Assembly (NCBI GenBank): GCA_900752785.1 | Contig: CAADWP010000017.1 | Span: 1 to 28,340 of the forward strand | DNA: 28,340 nt | Reading direction: 5' to 3' | Source: an uncultured Ruminococcus sp. | Lineage (GTDB): Bacteria; Bacillota; Clostridia; Oscillospirales; Ruminococcaceae | Shown here: positions 14,924 through 23,809 of the stretch, one piece after another | Numbering within the stretch: the stretch's first letter is position 1 | How the letters are laid out: every line of letters begins with the position of its first letter | Position numbers and translations under genes: made by a program | The notes under the pieces: generated by a model | What the model was told of the DNA's origin: nothing | The model's database searches: none | Seen by the model: only the letters and a program-made list of their open reading frames with translations

Positions 14924-17900
14924 ATGAAAACTGAGAAAAAACGAAGCCTCAAGGGTGCGGTTTTGTTTACGGTCGTATCAGTGCTGGCTATCATGATAAT
15001 TTTCATGACCTGTACCTTGGCTATGTCGGCAGCCGCAAATAAACGCGCCCGAAAGACATATTCGACGTCCCAGTCATCCTACACTGCACGAACTGCCATT
15101 GACAGTATTCTCGCAGCGGTAGGTACGGACAAAAACTTTTCAAAATCTATCCGCGATCTTAAGCTTGGCAATGAAATGGATGTTATTGTTGAATTAAATA
15201 ATGCATCAATGGGCTCTATTGATAATGCTAAGATCAAATATGTCGGAACAAAAAAAGTTTTTGATCCTGATGCAACTGTAAATGCCTGGGTTAACCGAAA
15301 TCTTTATGAGATCAGCGCCGATGTAACTATCGGCGGTGAAACGACTACTATCAAAAGTAATGTTCTCCAGGATCCTCCTCAGCCGCCCGGAGGCGGAGGA
15401 GGCGGCGCTGCATTCCTTACATACGGAGGCGGTCTTGACATAGGTAACTCTACCGGTACGTGGGGCGGTTCGTATTTTGGAATGGGTGACTGGGCAAACG
15501 GCGAGGTAACAAAAAACTGGCAAACCGGACTTTCATATATTGAATGGAATCCTGTGCTGAGCAAAATGATGCTCCTTACTGATAAAGGTTATCTAACGGA
15601 TAAGGATTATCATTTCCAGAATGATAACCATGTTGAAGCTCCTTTTGTAGTAAACGGAAATTTTAATGTAACCAATAAGCTTACCGTTTATTACAATTAT
15701 CATGCGTCCGGTGTTGACAATCCCGGTATGCAGATCTGGGGCGATCTCAACATTAATAATAACAAGCTGAACCTTCAGGCAACTGCGAAACTGAAGGAAT
15801 ACATTAAAAATAATGGCTATAGCTTTATTGATATGCCCTATCTTTATGTTGACGGAACAATAAGATCCGGCAACCCCGGATTAACTATTGGTGTGGGAGA
15901 CAACGAAGTAAAGGAGTTTAACGCTCCGCTGAATGTTTTCTGCGGCAATATGGAAACTAATGCAGGCATAGTAAAGCTGCGTGCCGATGTATATTGCATG
16001 GATAACGATAAAACAACAGTATTTGGCGATAATGGAAGCAATCTTTACAGATGGTCTAATTCTGTTGTTAACGGCGGCGTAAGTTATTCCACTCTTGGCG
16101 GAGATTTTTATTCAAAAGGAAATGTTGAAGTTGCCGGAGCAAATGAGCATTCTTTTGGCGGAGATGTCAGAATAGAGGGCGACCTGATCGTTAAATCCAA
16201 AATGACCGTTGAAGGAATACTTGCGGTCGGCGGAAATATTAAGGTCGAGGGCGGTACGCTTACTGTAAATGGTAAGAATAAAGACGGTTCTTCAAAGGTT
16301 GCGGCAGGACACTCCGGAATTTATGCCGAGCATGCATCGGGTACCGGCTTTACTTCCGATAAGGGTGCGTTTAAGGCTGACCTTTTTGAGACTAAGGAAA
16401 AGGAAGCTGTTCTTGTGCAGAATGCTCAGTTCGTCGGCGGCGGCGCAGGTTGGGCGCTCATAAAGTCAAGCGCTCTTACAGATGATGTTAAGGCAAAGGC
16501 TAACAAAAAATCTTTCACGAAAGACGACGTAACAGTTGATTTATATGATTTTAATTGGTCAAATTATGAAGCGCAAAATATATTACCTGCAAATTCGCTT
16601 GTTAAAAAGTTTGATAATGAACCAAATAAGGATGAAATAAGCAATTTGAAATACGATGCGATCGTGAGAAAAGGTACCGATATTGAGGTTTCCGATTCGG
16701 AAGCATATGAGATCTCTAATCTTAAATTTAACGGTAAAACTGTTGACAGCTTAGCGAATTTTAAAACTGTTAACCCCGAAGGCATATATCCTGTAAAGGC
16801 TGAAAGAGAAACTATTATGGGAGCTAAATGGCCTGTTAAGGGAATCGAAAACCGTGTTGTTGTTGTTAAGCCCGACGACCTTGATTTCAGTGGTTTTGCC
16901 ACATATAATCAGGCGATGATCGGAAACGGCGTTATTAAAAAGACTTGTACTCTTACAGGCAAATTTGATAAAACTATCAAGATTAAGCCTGAAAACGGCG
17001 AGGAAATTTATGTTCAATTGAAGGATGTAAATTTTGAAAGTCCTATGATAACTGTCGATGAGAAAAATGTAAGCTCTAATACGGCTAAAATTGAAGTTGA
17101 TGAAACGGACGGTAAGGTTCATTTTGTTCTTTCCGGAAATGTTGAAAGCAACTATTATTACAAGGATGAAACTCGTGACACAAAGCTCCTTAAAACGGTT
17201 TATGACTGGATGAACGAATTTGCGCTTGAAACAGTAAATGAAAAGCCTTCGTCTGAACCGGCGCCTATTACGGGAAGTGCGTCTGCACTTGAAATATCTG
17301 AAAATTCAACGCTTAAGGGTGATTGGAACGCAACGACTTATCCAATTACCGAAGTTGACGATCCAATTAACCCGGGAAAGAAGCATAGAGATATTACGAT
17401 CAAAGCTCCTGCAAACGGAGAGATCTGGATAACTCTTGACAATTTTAAAACAGATAATAACGTAAGAATCGTTGTTGACGATACGGCAGGCGGAACTGTT
17501 AAGTTCTATATTAAGGGCGAGTGTAAGCTTGGTTCCGGTGGTGGCATTGTGGCTAAGTCGTTTATTGATATCCAGGCAAATGATAAGTTCCATATAATAA
17601 GCCATAATGTCTATAAGGATCAGTTTATAACAGGCGATTATAAAAATTATCCTGTATATAAAGCTCCGAAAATAAAGGTATTTGCGGAATCAGGCGTAGG
17701 TAAAGAACCCAAGCTTCAGCTTGAAAATGACGCAATGATTACAGGATATGTTCATGCTATTAATCTTGCGGTTAATTTCCCGACTGTCAGTGACAATCTG
17801 ACTCTTACCAATAAAATCATTTATGACGGTCAGCCTCTTGAATCAGCAAATCCGAAAATTCCTCGTATAGGAGTTGTTGGAATGCTTGACGTAAAATCAT

Positions 17901-18025
17901 GTAAAGCAGGCAATGACTGGCTTCTCCTTTATGTTGATGAATCAGACGACGATCAGCAAATAATCATCGACGCTGAAGGAAAACACACATATTCATCTGT
18001 TGAATATATGGCTTATGCGAACTAA
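14924..18025 (+). CDS. Giant PilX/GspK-like pilin, possible pilus-tip adhesin
   Basis: 1033 residues. An in-frame GTG at 14882 has no ribosome site, while ATG at 14924 has AAAGGCGG 8 bp upstream, so the latter is used. The N-terminus is class III pilin-like: KRSLKG followed by AVLFTVVSVLAIMIIFMTC, i.e. a Gly at the cleavage position but Thr instead of Glu at mature position 5, as seen in the PilX/GspK minor pilins. A proline- and glycine-rich linker (PPQPPGGGGGG, about 149-159) leads into the large exported part. Residues about 389-450 have short beta-repeats of the form GGDVRIEGDLIVKSKMTVEG, resembling a beta-solenoid of the bactofilin or polymer-forming type. No known adhesin domain is recognised. 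It lies 57 bp after pilO and 13 bp before two minor prepilin genes. Most PilX proteins are under 250 residues. Confidence 0.8.
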   Translation: MKTEKKRSLKGAVLFTVVSVLAIMIIFMTCTLAMSAAANKRARKTYSTSQSSYTARTAIDSILAAVGTDKNFSKSIRDLKLGNEMDVIVELNNASMGSIDNAKIKYVGTKKVFDPDATVNAWVNRNLYEISADVTIGGETTTIKSNVLQDPPQPPGGGGGGAAFLTYGGGLDIGNSTGTWGGSYFGMGDWANGEVTKNWQTGLSYIEWNPVLSKMMLLTDKGYLTDKDYHFQNDNHVEAPFVVNGNFNVTNKLTVYYNYHASGVDNPGMQIWGDLNINNNKLNLQATAKLKEYIKNNGYSFIDMPYLYVDGTIRSGNPGLTIGVGDNEVKEFNAPLNVFCGNMETNAGIVKLRADVYCMDNDKTTVFGDNGSNLYRWSNSVVNGGVSYSTLGGDFYSKGNVEVAGANEHSFGGDVRIEGDLIVKSKMTVEGILAVGGNIKVEGGTLTVNGKNKDGSSKVAAGHSGIYAEHASGTGFTSDKGAFKADLFETKEKEAVLVQNAQFVGGGAGWALIKSSALTDDVKAKANKKSFTKDDVTVDLYDFNWSNYEAQNILPANSLVKKFDNEPNKDEISNLKYDAIVRKGTDIEVSDSEAYEISNLKFNGKTVDSLANFKTVNPEGIYPVKAERETIMGAKWPVKGIENRVVVVKPDDLDFSGFATYNQAMIGNGVIKKTCTLTGKFDKTIKIKPENGEEIYVQLKDVNFESPMITVDEKNVSSNTAKIEVDETDGKVHFVLSGNVESNYYYKDETRDTKLLKTVYDWMNEFALETVNEKPSSEPAPITGSASALEISENSTLKGDWNATTYPITEVDDPINPGKKHRDITIKAPANGEIWITLDNFKTDNNVRIVVDDTAGGTVKFYIKGECKLGSGGGIVAKSFIDIQANDKFHIISHNVYKDQFITGDYKNYPVYKAPKIKVFAESGVGKEPKLQLENDAMITGYVHAINLAVNFPTVSDNLTLTNKIIYDGQPLESANPKIPRIGVVGMLDVKSCKAGNDWLLLYVDESDDDQQIIIDAEGKHTYSSVEYMAYAN

Positions 18026-18038
18026 GGAGGAATGACGC

Positions 18039-18518
18039 ATGAAGAAATTTATGAAAAAATTACGCGGCATGACTCTTGTTGAAATTATTGTGGCGCTTGC
18101 AGTGTTCGCAATGCTTTCGCTTGTACTTGTAACTATGGGAAATGCTGCCGAAAAGCATTCCCGTGCAGCGCGTTCTCTCAACAGCCGTGTGGCTGTTGAG
18201 GGACCTATTGCAGAGGCGCAGAATGGAAATGAATCCTATCTCGCCGATAACGCGTATCAGATCAGGGTAGCTAAGGGACAGAAAACTACCGACGCATCGG
18301 GAAATGAAGTGCTTGTTATGCCTTCTAAGGGCTTTGTTTCAATAGAAGGAACGCTTTGCTATGTAAATCCCGAGCTTGGAACTAATGCGACAGATGCAAG
18401 CGGAGCCGTTATTCCCGATCCAACGGCAGATCCCGGCGATTATTCATTTAAGTATATTGCTGTTCCAAAGCCTACCGGTACAATGGCGCCTCTTACAAGC
18501 GAAGATGCGTCGACATAA
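18039..18518 (+). CDS. Minor prepilin, PilV/GspI-like
   Basis: 159 residues, start preceded by AAGGAGG. Prepilin leader MKKFMKKLRG is followed by the mature N-terminus MTLVEIIVALAVFAML, with Glu at position +5 and the usual hydrophobic helix. After PilD cleavage it would join the pilus or its tip complex. The remainder (about residues 40-159) is unlike known families and rich in Ala, Thr and Asp. Gene order (large PilX/GspK-like, this gene, then a GspJ/PilW-sized pilin) suggests the PilV/GspI role; that is inference from position and size. Confidence 0.85.
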   Translation: MKKFMKKLRGMTLVEIIVALAVFAMLSLVLVTMGNAAEKHSRAARSLNSRVAVEGPIAEAQNGNESYLADNAYQIRVAKGQKTTDASGNEVLVMPSKGFVSIEGTLCYVNPELGTNATDASGAVIPDPTADPGDYSFKYIAVPKPTGTMAPLTSEDAST

Positions 18519-18530
18519 GGAGGGAGAAGT

Positions 18531-19781
18531 ATGAAGAAACGTAAAAATCTTAAGGGCTTCACCCTCATCGAGCTTATTATCGTAATGGCTATCTTCGGTA
18601 TTCTGATGACTGCCGTAATGCAGGTAATAACGCCGCTTAATAAGCTCTCCAAGCGTGCTTCTATTCAGGAAGCCAACGCTGCGGCTGTTGATAACATCAA
18701 GAATTATTTTGAGGGAACGCTGAGATACGCTGACTGCATCGAAGTATGTGTCGGCGGCCTGACGGATAATGTCGGAAATCCATTTGATAATTCTATTCCA
18801 AACCCTAATTTCGGAAAGTCGGAGTATGTTAATTATACCGCAAGCGAGCTTATGAACAAGTTTGGCGTAAAGGATTACTCCGGTTCAAAAACAGCTGTTG
18901 ATAAAGAAAGAGCTGCCGTTATCAATTTTATTGATAATCATTACACAAACAGAACAAATGCCGGAACAGACGACAGGCTTACCGGAAAGGTAAGAATGCT
19001 GAAAATTGATAATGCAAACGGCGGAAGGGTGTCCGAATACGAATGGGATTTCACAGCCGGTTATACTTTTACAAAGTATGATGCTCCTGATGCCGATGGT
19101 AATCAGACAACTTCAATGGAAAGAGTTAACGCTCAGCTAAGTACAACGCCTAAACTTATCAATTCTGTTATAAATCCTGTTTATTATGAGGATTATTCAT
19201 TCTTTATCACACCCGGATATAATGAAATGATAACTCAGTTTGACGAAAGCATCATTGAAGGTTTTGATTTGACTGACGATACCGCTGACGATTATTATGC
19301 GTCTGTTGAAAAAATAGTTCATCCCAGCGGCGCGGAATATGCAAATTTCTCTGAAGATATGTTTTCGCTCAGCGTTATAGCTTACAGAAACGATACCGAT
19401 GACAGCGGAAACAGTCTTTACAGGGGTTCGATTCCTGATGATCCGGCTACAACTACTGTTAACGAATTCAGAAACGTATTCCAGTCTCCGTTTGCTCTTT
19501 CAAATGTGAATATGTCGCTTGTGAATATTAAATCTGAATTTGCTCAGAACAGAGTAAGCGAATTATACGGACCTGAAAGACGTATGGGTGAAAAAGTTGG
19601 TGAATCCGAAACCTACAATCCTGAAACAAAGGTAAAGGGTGTTGGAGAGAACTGGAATTATCAGATGATATCCGGCGCTCAGGCTCCTAAGATTAACAAC
19701 AAGCTTTTTACACACGCAGAAATAACGACAGGAAGCGACGAATGCATTTACTTTATTTACACGCTTCCCGAATACAAATAA
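18531..19781 (+). CDS. Minor prepilin, PilW/GspJ-like
   Basis: 416 residues with GGAGGGAG upstream. Leader MKKRKNLKG, then FTLIELIIVMAIFGILMTAV with Glu +5: a perfect class III signal. GspJ/PilW proteins are the larger minor pilins that nucleate the pilus; this one is larger than most. The exported domain is acidic and rich in Asn, Asp and Tyr, with no recognised fold. It is the last gene of the operon, 12 bp after the previous prepilin, and is followed by a strong bidirectional terminator. Confidence 0.88.
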   Translation: MKKRKNLKGFTLIELIIVMAIFGILMTAVMQVITPLNKLSKRASIQEANAAAVDNIKNYFEGTLRYADCIEVCVGGLTDNVGNPFDNSIPNPNFGKSEYVNYTASELMNKFGVKDYSGSKTAVDKERAAVINFIDNHYTNRTNAGTDDRLTGKVRMLKIDNANGGRVSEYEWDFTAGYTFTKYDAPDADGNQTTSMERVNAQLSTTPKLINSVINPVYYEDYSFFITPGYNEMITQFDESIIEGFDLTDDTADDYYASVEKIVHPSGAEYANFSEDMFSLSVIAYRNDTDDSGNSLYRGSIPDDPATTTVNEFRNVFQSPFALSNVNMSLVNIKSEFAQNRVSELYGPERRMGEKVGESETYNPETKVKGVGENWNYQMISGAQAPKINNKLFTHAEITTGSDECIYFIYTLPEYK

Positions 19782-19785
19782 AAAA

Positions 19786-19826
19786 TACAGGCAGCAGTAA
19801 TAATGCTGCTGCCTGTAATAATTTTT
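19786..19826. terminator. Bidirectional terminator between the pil operon and pilD
   Basis: Perfect 12-bp stem TACAGGCAGCAG (19786-19797) with CTGCTGCCTGTA (19806-19817). On the plus strand it is followed by an ATTTTTA tract; on the minus strand the following bases are TTTTTA. It ends both the plus-strand operon and the convergent pilD transcript. Confidence 0.88.
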
Positions 19827-19833
19827 ATTGTTT

Positions 19834-20676
19834 TTACTGTTGAACCGGCGCGGTCAACAGTTTTATGTACCAATCTCCTATTCCGTTTCCCCAAAGAGCG
19901 CCGATTGCAATGCCGATCGAAAGGTATGGGCCAAAAGCAAATTTTGAACTGCCTGTAACATATTTGTTTATAAGTCCTGCAACGGCAGCAATAACTATAC
20001 CGAATAATGCTGAAACGATAATAGCCTTTGTTCCAAGGAGCGCTCCGGCGGCAAACATAAGCACAGTGTCTCCTAATTCAATGGCACGGTAGTCCTCTCC
20101 GGTTTTCTTTTTTATGAATATTCGGCTTATTTCACCGATAATATAAAATGGGAGGCTTATTGCAAAAGCTCCTATAATGCGGTGAAGGAGCGATACTTTA
20201 TTTGTAAGAATTGCAGCGGGGACGGACAGCAGGAAAATAAGTCCTACTATAATAAGGTCGATCTCCATTGTGTCCCAGTCCATAAAGCCGACAATAATGA
20301 GCAATGATAAAAGAATGCAGGTTATTATGGAGTCAGCATTTATATCAAGAACAGCAAATGTCAGTACATACATAATTCCGTTGAGACTTTCAACGATAGG
20401 GTATCTTGATGAAATTTTTTCACCGCAGCTATGACATTTTCCTTTGAGAAAAAGCCAACTGAAAACGGGGACAAGGTCGCGTGCTCTGATCTTAGCGCCG
20501 CAGGTCATACAGTGTGAAGAGCGTTTGATAAGAGATTCGTGACGAGGCAGTCTTATGATAACAACATTAAGAAAGCTGCCGATACAGATTCCGAAAAGGA
20601 ATACGACTGCTAAAAATGAAATTATGAATATAGGCGAGGTGTGCTCTTCGTGAAGCATATTTGCAAATTCATTCAT
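19834..20676 (-). CDS. pilD: Prepilin peptidase (leader peptidase/N-methyltransferase, A24)
   Basis: 280 residues, start at 20676 with AAGGAGGG at 20686-20693. PilD cleaves the short leaders of prepilins and methylates the new N-terminus at the membrane. The N-terminal methylase/zinc region is intact: GSFLNVVIIRLPR (33-45) and two CxxC pairs (C56/C59 and C81/C84). The peptidase core has the first aspartate in FMDWDTMEID (D133 or D135) and the second in ELGDTVL (D203). The usual GxGDxK is altered to ELGDTV. KFAFGPYLSIG (245-255) is the conserved late motif. At least six membrane helices are visible. It is convergent with the pil operon and divergent from pilB. Confidence 0.94.
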   Translation of the reverse strand: MNEFANMLHEEHTSPIFIISFLAVVFLFGICIGSFLNVVIIRLPRHESLIKRSSHCMTCGAKIRARDLVPVFSWLFLKGKCHSCGEKISSRYPIVESLNGIMYVLTFAVLDINADSIITCILLSLLIIVGFMDWDTMEIDLIIVGLIFLLSVPAAILTNKVSLLHRIIGAFAISLPFYIIGEISRIFIKKKTGEDYRAIELGDTVLMFAAGALLGTKAIIVSALFGIVIAAVAGLINKYVTGSSKFAFGPYLSIGIAIGALWGNGIGDWYIKLLTAPVQQ

Positions 20677-20712
20677 TGGGTTATACCCTCCTTATAAAAA
20701 GTTCATAATTAT

Positions 20713-20740
20713 ATTATATCATAATTCACAGGAATTTCAA
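20713..20740 (-). promoter_or_regulatory. pilD promoter
   Basis: Minus strand: TTGAAA (20735-20740), 16-bp spacer, TATAAT (20713-20718), 37 bp upstream of the pilD start. No equally good promoter faces pilB in the same 93-bp divergent gap. Confidence 0.65.
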
Positions 20741-20769
20741 GTGAAATTTTAAATAAGCGGAGGTTTATT

Positions 20770-22452
20770 ATGAGAAACGAGAGAATCGGCGACTATTTAG
20801 TCAGCCAGGGCTTGATTAACGAGGATCAGCTTCAGCAGGTTCTTGCAGCCCAGAAGGAATCCAACGGAACCAAAAAATTTGGCGATGTCGTTGTTGAGCT
20901 TGGCTTCATGTCCGAAGTGAATTTCACAAAGGCGCTCGCCGGAAAGTTGAGAGTATCCTATGTTGACCTCGACAACACCGAGATCAATACAGAAGCGGTT
21001 CAGAAGGTTCCCGAAGCGCTCGCAAGAAAGCACACGGTTATCGCTATCAATATTCAGGGTAAGCGTCTTACCGTCGCAACAAACGATCCTGTAAACTTTA
21101 TCGTTCTCGAGGATATCAAGGTTTCTACAGGTATGGATACCGTTCCGGTGCTTGCTACTACAACAGCCATTAACAAGGCTATCGGTAAGAGCTACTCAAT
21201 GCAGAATGTTGACAGCGTTATCGACAGCGTTAATTCTATGGGCGGCGATCTTGGAGAAATGTCGCAGGACGAAGCTGATTCAAAGGATCGTGTTGAAAGC
21301 GCGCCTATCGTTAAGCTTGCTACTACGATCGTTGAAAACTCCTATAGAGCCGACGCTACCGATATACATATCGAGCCTTTCAAGACATATACTCGTATCA
21401 GAATCCGTGTAAACGGCGACCTTGTTGAACTTATGAATATTTCAAGCGCAGTTCACAGCGCGCTTACCACACGTCTCAAGCTTATCAGCGGCATGAACAT
21501 CGCCGAAAAGAGAATCCCTCAGGACGGTCGTTTCACTCAGGTCGTTGACGGATGTACTCTCGACGTCCGTGTGTCTTCGCTTCCTACAGTACACGGCGAA
21601 AAGATAGTTATTCGTATTCTTTCAACAGGTCAGATCGCTCTCAGAAAGATTACCGATCTTGGTATGTCAGAATATAACTATACGCTCTTCGAGTCGATGC
21701 TCCGCGTTCCTCACGGCGTTATCCTCGTAACAGGACCTACAGGTTCAGGTAAAACAACTACGCTTTACGCTGCCCTTGGAGAGCTTGCAAGACCTAATGT
21801 AAACGTTATCACCGTTGAGGACCCTGTCGAAAAAGCTATCGACGGTATCAATCAGGTTCAGGTTAACACGAAGGCAGGAATGACCTTTGCCGCTGCGCTT
21901 CGTTCAATACTTCGTCAGGACCCCGATATCGTAATGATCGGTGAGATGCGTGATACGGAAACTGCCGATATCGGTATCCGTGCCGCTATTACCGGACACC
22001 TTGTTCTTTCAACGCTTCATACGAACGACGCCGCTTCAACGGTTGTCCGTCTCGTAGATATGGGAGTTGCTGCATACATGGTAGCTACTTCGCTTATCGG
22101 CGTTATTGCTCAGCGTCTTATCAAGGTTCTTTGTCCCGAGTGTAAAAAACCGAGAATGTCCACCCCTGAGGAGAACGATCTTATGGGTATTCCCGGCTCT
22201 ATCCAGATCTACGAGCCGTGCGGATGTCCCTCGTGCAACAATACGGGTTACAGAGGAAGAACCGCTATTCATGAGATCATTCACTGTACATCAAAGGTTT
22301 CATCTATTATCGCTGCTAATGGTACAAAGGAACAGATCGAAGCCGCTGCAAAGGCAAACGGTACAAAGCTTCTTCGTGACAACGCTTCCGAGCTTGTTCA
22401 GGCAGGCCAGACCTCGATTGACGAGCTGGTAAGAGCTACATTCTCCGTATAA
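20770..22452 (+). CDS. pilB: Type IV pilus extension ATPase PilB (GspE family)
   Basis: 560 residues, preceded by CGGAGG. It is the hexameric cytoplasmic ATPase that powers pilin polymerisation. An MshEN-type N-terminal domain (about 1-140; RIGDYLVSQGLINEDQLQQV) can bind c-di-GMP in some relatives. The catalytic part has the Asp box DATDIHIEP (195-203), Walker A GPTGSGKT (322-329), Walker B DPDIVMIGE (384-392), the His box GHLVLSTLHTNDA (409-421) and the zinc-binding cysteines C455, C458, C486 and C489. Codons are biased toward C-ending and CGT/GGT types compared with the housekeeping operon, which suggests high expression. pilT follows after a 167-bp hairpin-rich gap. Confidence 0.96.
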   Translation: MRNERIGDYLVSQGLINEDQLQQVLAAQKESNGTKKFGDVVVELGFMSEVNFTKALAGKLRVSYVDLDNTEINTEAVQKVPEALARKHTVIAINIQGKRLTVATNDPVNFIVLEDIKVSTGMDTVPVLATTTAINKAIGKSYSMQNVDSVIDSVNSMGGDLGEMSQDEADSKDRVESAPIVKLATTIVENSYRADATDIHIEPFKTYTRIRIRVNGDLVELMNISSAVHSALTTRLKLISGMNIAEKRIPQDGRFTQVVDGCTLDVRVSSLPTVHGEKIVIRILSTGQIALRKITDLGMSEYNYTLFESMLRVPHGVILVTGPTGSGKTTTLYAALGELARPNVNVITVEDPVEKAIDGINQVQVNTKAGMTFAAALRSILRQDPDIVMIGEMRDTETADIGIRAAITGHLVLSTLHTNDAASTVVRLVDMGVAAYMVATSLIGVIAQRLIKVLCPECKKPRMSTPEENDLMGIPGSIQIYEPCGCPSCNNTGYRGRTAIHEIIHCTSKVSSIIAANGTKEQIEAAAKANGTKLLRDNASELVQAGQTSIDELVRATFSV

Positions 22453-22588
22453 TTATAGTAAACGTCAAATTAATTTTGACATTTACTATAATAATGGTTT
22501 AAAGTGCCTCGCACATCCGCACGCTTACACGTGCTCCGTGCGGATCGGCAAATAGCCAACGCCAAAAAAATTTGTCATTGGCTATAAT
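22453..22588 (+). repeat. Pair of related palindromic repeats flanking a GC-rich hairpin
   Basis: Copy A (22453-22491) has stem TTATAGTAAA/TTTACTATAA plus GTCAAA/TTTGAC. Copy B (22552-22585) has stem ATAGCCAA/TTGGCTAT. Aligned in the same orientation they are clearly homologous (ATAG, then AACG and CAAA, and finally CTATAATA). The stem bases changed in compensating pairs: TAAA with TTTA in A, CCAA with TTGG in B. Between them is a third hairpin, ATCCGCAC (22515-22522) with GTGCGGAT (22538-22545). The block may terminate pilB or form part of the pilT leader; a small mobile element is another option. Confidence 0.65.
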
Positions 22589-22619
22589 ACGCAGTTACAT
22601 CAATTTGGAGGGATTAACA

Positions 22620-23693
22620 ATGGCTATTGAAATTAACAGGATCCTTGACGAGGTACGTCTCCTCGGCTGTTCGGACCTTCACTTTACAAACGGAATCGCA
22701 CCGGTAGTTCGTCTCAACGGTACTCTCAGAACTATGCGTTCTCAGTATTCGGAAATGGACGAGGAAGAAATACTCAATATTGTTCACCAGATGACAAACG
22801 ACGCTCAGCAGACAAGCGTTAACAATCACCGTGACACCGACTTTTCGTTCCAGACAAGAAGCGGCTACCGTCACCGTGTAAACGTATACTTCCAGAAAGG
22901 TAAGCCCGCTATCGCTATCCGTCTTTTAAGAAACGACATTCCTACGCTTGAGGATCTCGGTCTTCCCCCGATTCTTCAGGATTTTGCAATGCGCCCCCGC
23001 GGACTTGTTCTTGTAACAGGCCCTACAGGTTCGGGTAAATCTACTACTCTTGCGGCAATGATCGACTATGTAAATCTTAACAGAAGCGCTCACATCATCA
23101 CTGTCGAAGACCCTATTGAGTATGTTCATGAACATAAACGCTGTATGGTAAACCAGAGAGAGATCGGCGACGACGTAGCAAGCTTTGCACTTGCGCTCCG
23201 TGCGGCTCTCCGTGAAGACCCTGATGTTATTCTCGTAGGAGAAATGCGTGACTTCGAGACTATTCAGGCTGCCGTAACGGCTGCCGAAACAGGACATCTT
23301 GTAATGTCAACGCTTCATACAACGAGTGCGGCAGATACTATCAACCGTATCATTGACGTTTATCCGGAGCATCAGCAGCAGCAGATCCGTACTCAGCTTG
23401 CTAACAACCTTGTCGGCGTTATCGCTCAGACGCTTATTCCTAAAAAGGATAACAGCGGCCGTGTCGCGTGTATGGAGATTCTTAACTGTACCGACGCCGT
23501 TGCAGCTCAGATTCGTGATAATAAGATTCACCTTATCCAGTCTACTATCCAGACAGGTAAGCAGCAGGGCATGATGAGCCTTGACATGGAGCTTGCTAAG
23601 CTTGTTAAGAGCAATGTTATCGGAGAGGTCGACGCTATCGAAAAATGTCAGGATAAGCAGGAATTTTATCGCTATCTTTCACAGCTTGGATAA
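22620..23693 (+). CDS. pilT: Type IV pilus retraction ATPase PilT
   Basis: 357 residues from ATG at 22620, which has GGAGGG at 22607-22612; the open frame extends 16 codons further but into the hairpin block. PilT hydrolyses ATP to depolymerise the pilus and so drives twitching, surface attachment and DNA uptake. Visible motifs are Asp box CSDLHFTNG (17-25), Walker A GPTGSGKS (134-141), Walker B DPDVILVGE (200-208) and the His box GHLVMSTLHTTSAADT (225-240). Like PilB it uses highly biased codons. There is no MshEN domain and no zinc cysteine cluster, which separates it from PilB. It ends at a terminator. Confidence 0.96.
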   Translation: MAIEINRILDEVRLLGCSDLHFTNGIAPVVRLNGTLRTMRSQYSEMDEEEILNIVHQMTNDAQQTSVNNHRDTDFSFQTRSGYRHRVNVYFQKGKPAIAIRLLRNDIPTLEDLGLPPILQDFAMRPRGLVLVTGPTGSGKSTTLAAMIDYVNLNRSAHIITVEDPIEYVHEHKRCMVNQREIGDDVASFALALRAALREDPDVILVGEMRDFETIQAAVTAAETGHLVMSTLHTTSAADTINRIIDVYPEHQQQQIRTQLANNLVGVIAQTLIPKKDNSGRVACMEILNCTDAVAAQIRDNKIHLIQSTIQTGKQQGMMSLDMELAKLVKSNVIGEVDAIEKCQDKQEFYRYLSQLG

Positions 23694-23700
23694 TTTATCG

Positions 23701-23730
23701 GGGAGACCGTTTTTTAAAAGGTCTCCCTTA
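23701..23730 (+). terminator. Terminator of pilT
   Basis: Stem GGGAGACC (23701-23708) with GGTCTCCC (23720-23727), A/T-rich loop, then TT; the gene stop is 7 bp upstream. A second hairpin, TATAGCGCGTTC/GAACGTGCTATA (23735-23746 with 23758-23769) followed by ATTTTA, is a backup. Confidence 0.8.
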
Positions 23731-23783
23731 ACTTTATAGCGCGTTCCGTTTTTATGTGAACGTGCTATAATTTTACCCAAAAA

Positions 23784-23809
23784 AAGACAGCGCATAAAAA
23801 CGCTGTCTT
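23784..23809 (-). terminator. Minus-strand terminator overlapping the toxin promoter
   Basis: AAGACAGCG / CGCTGTCTT (23784-23792 with 23801-23809). The flanking A run (23778-23785) becomes a T tract on the minus strand, so it would stop leftward transcription such as read-through of the antitoxin RNA into pilT. Its right arm ends inside the -35 of the toxin promoter. Confidence 0.65.
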
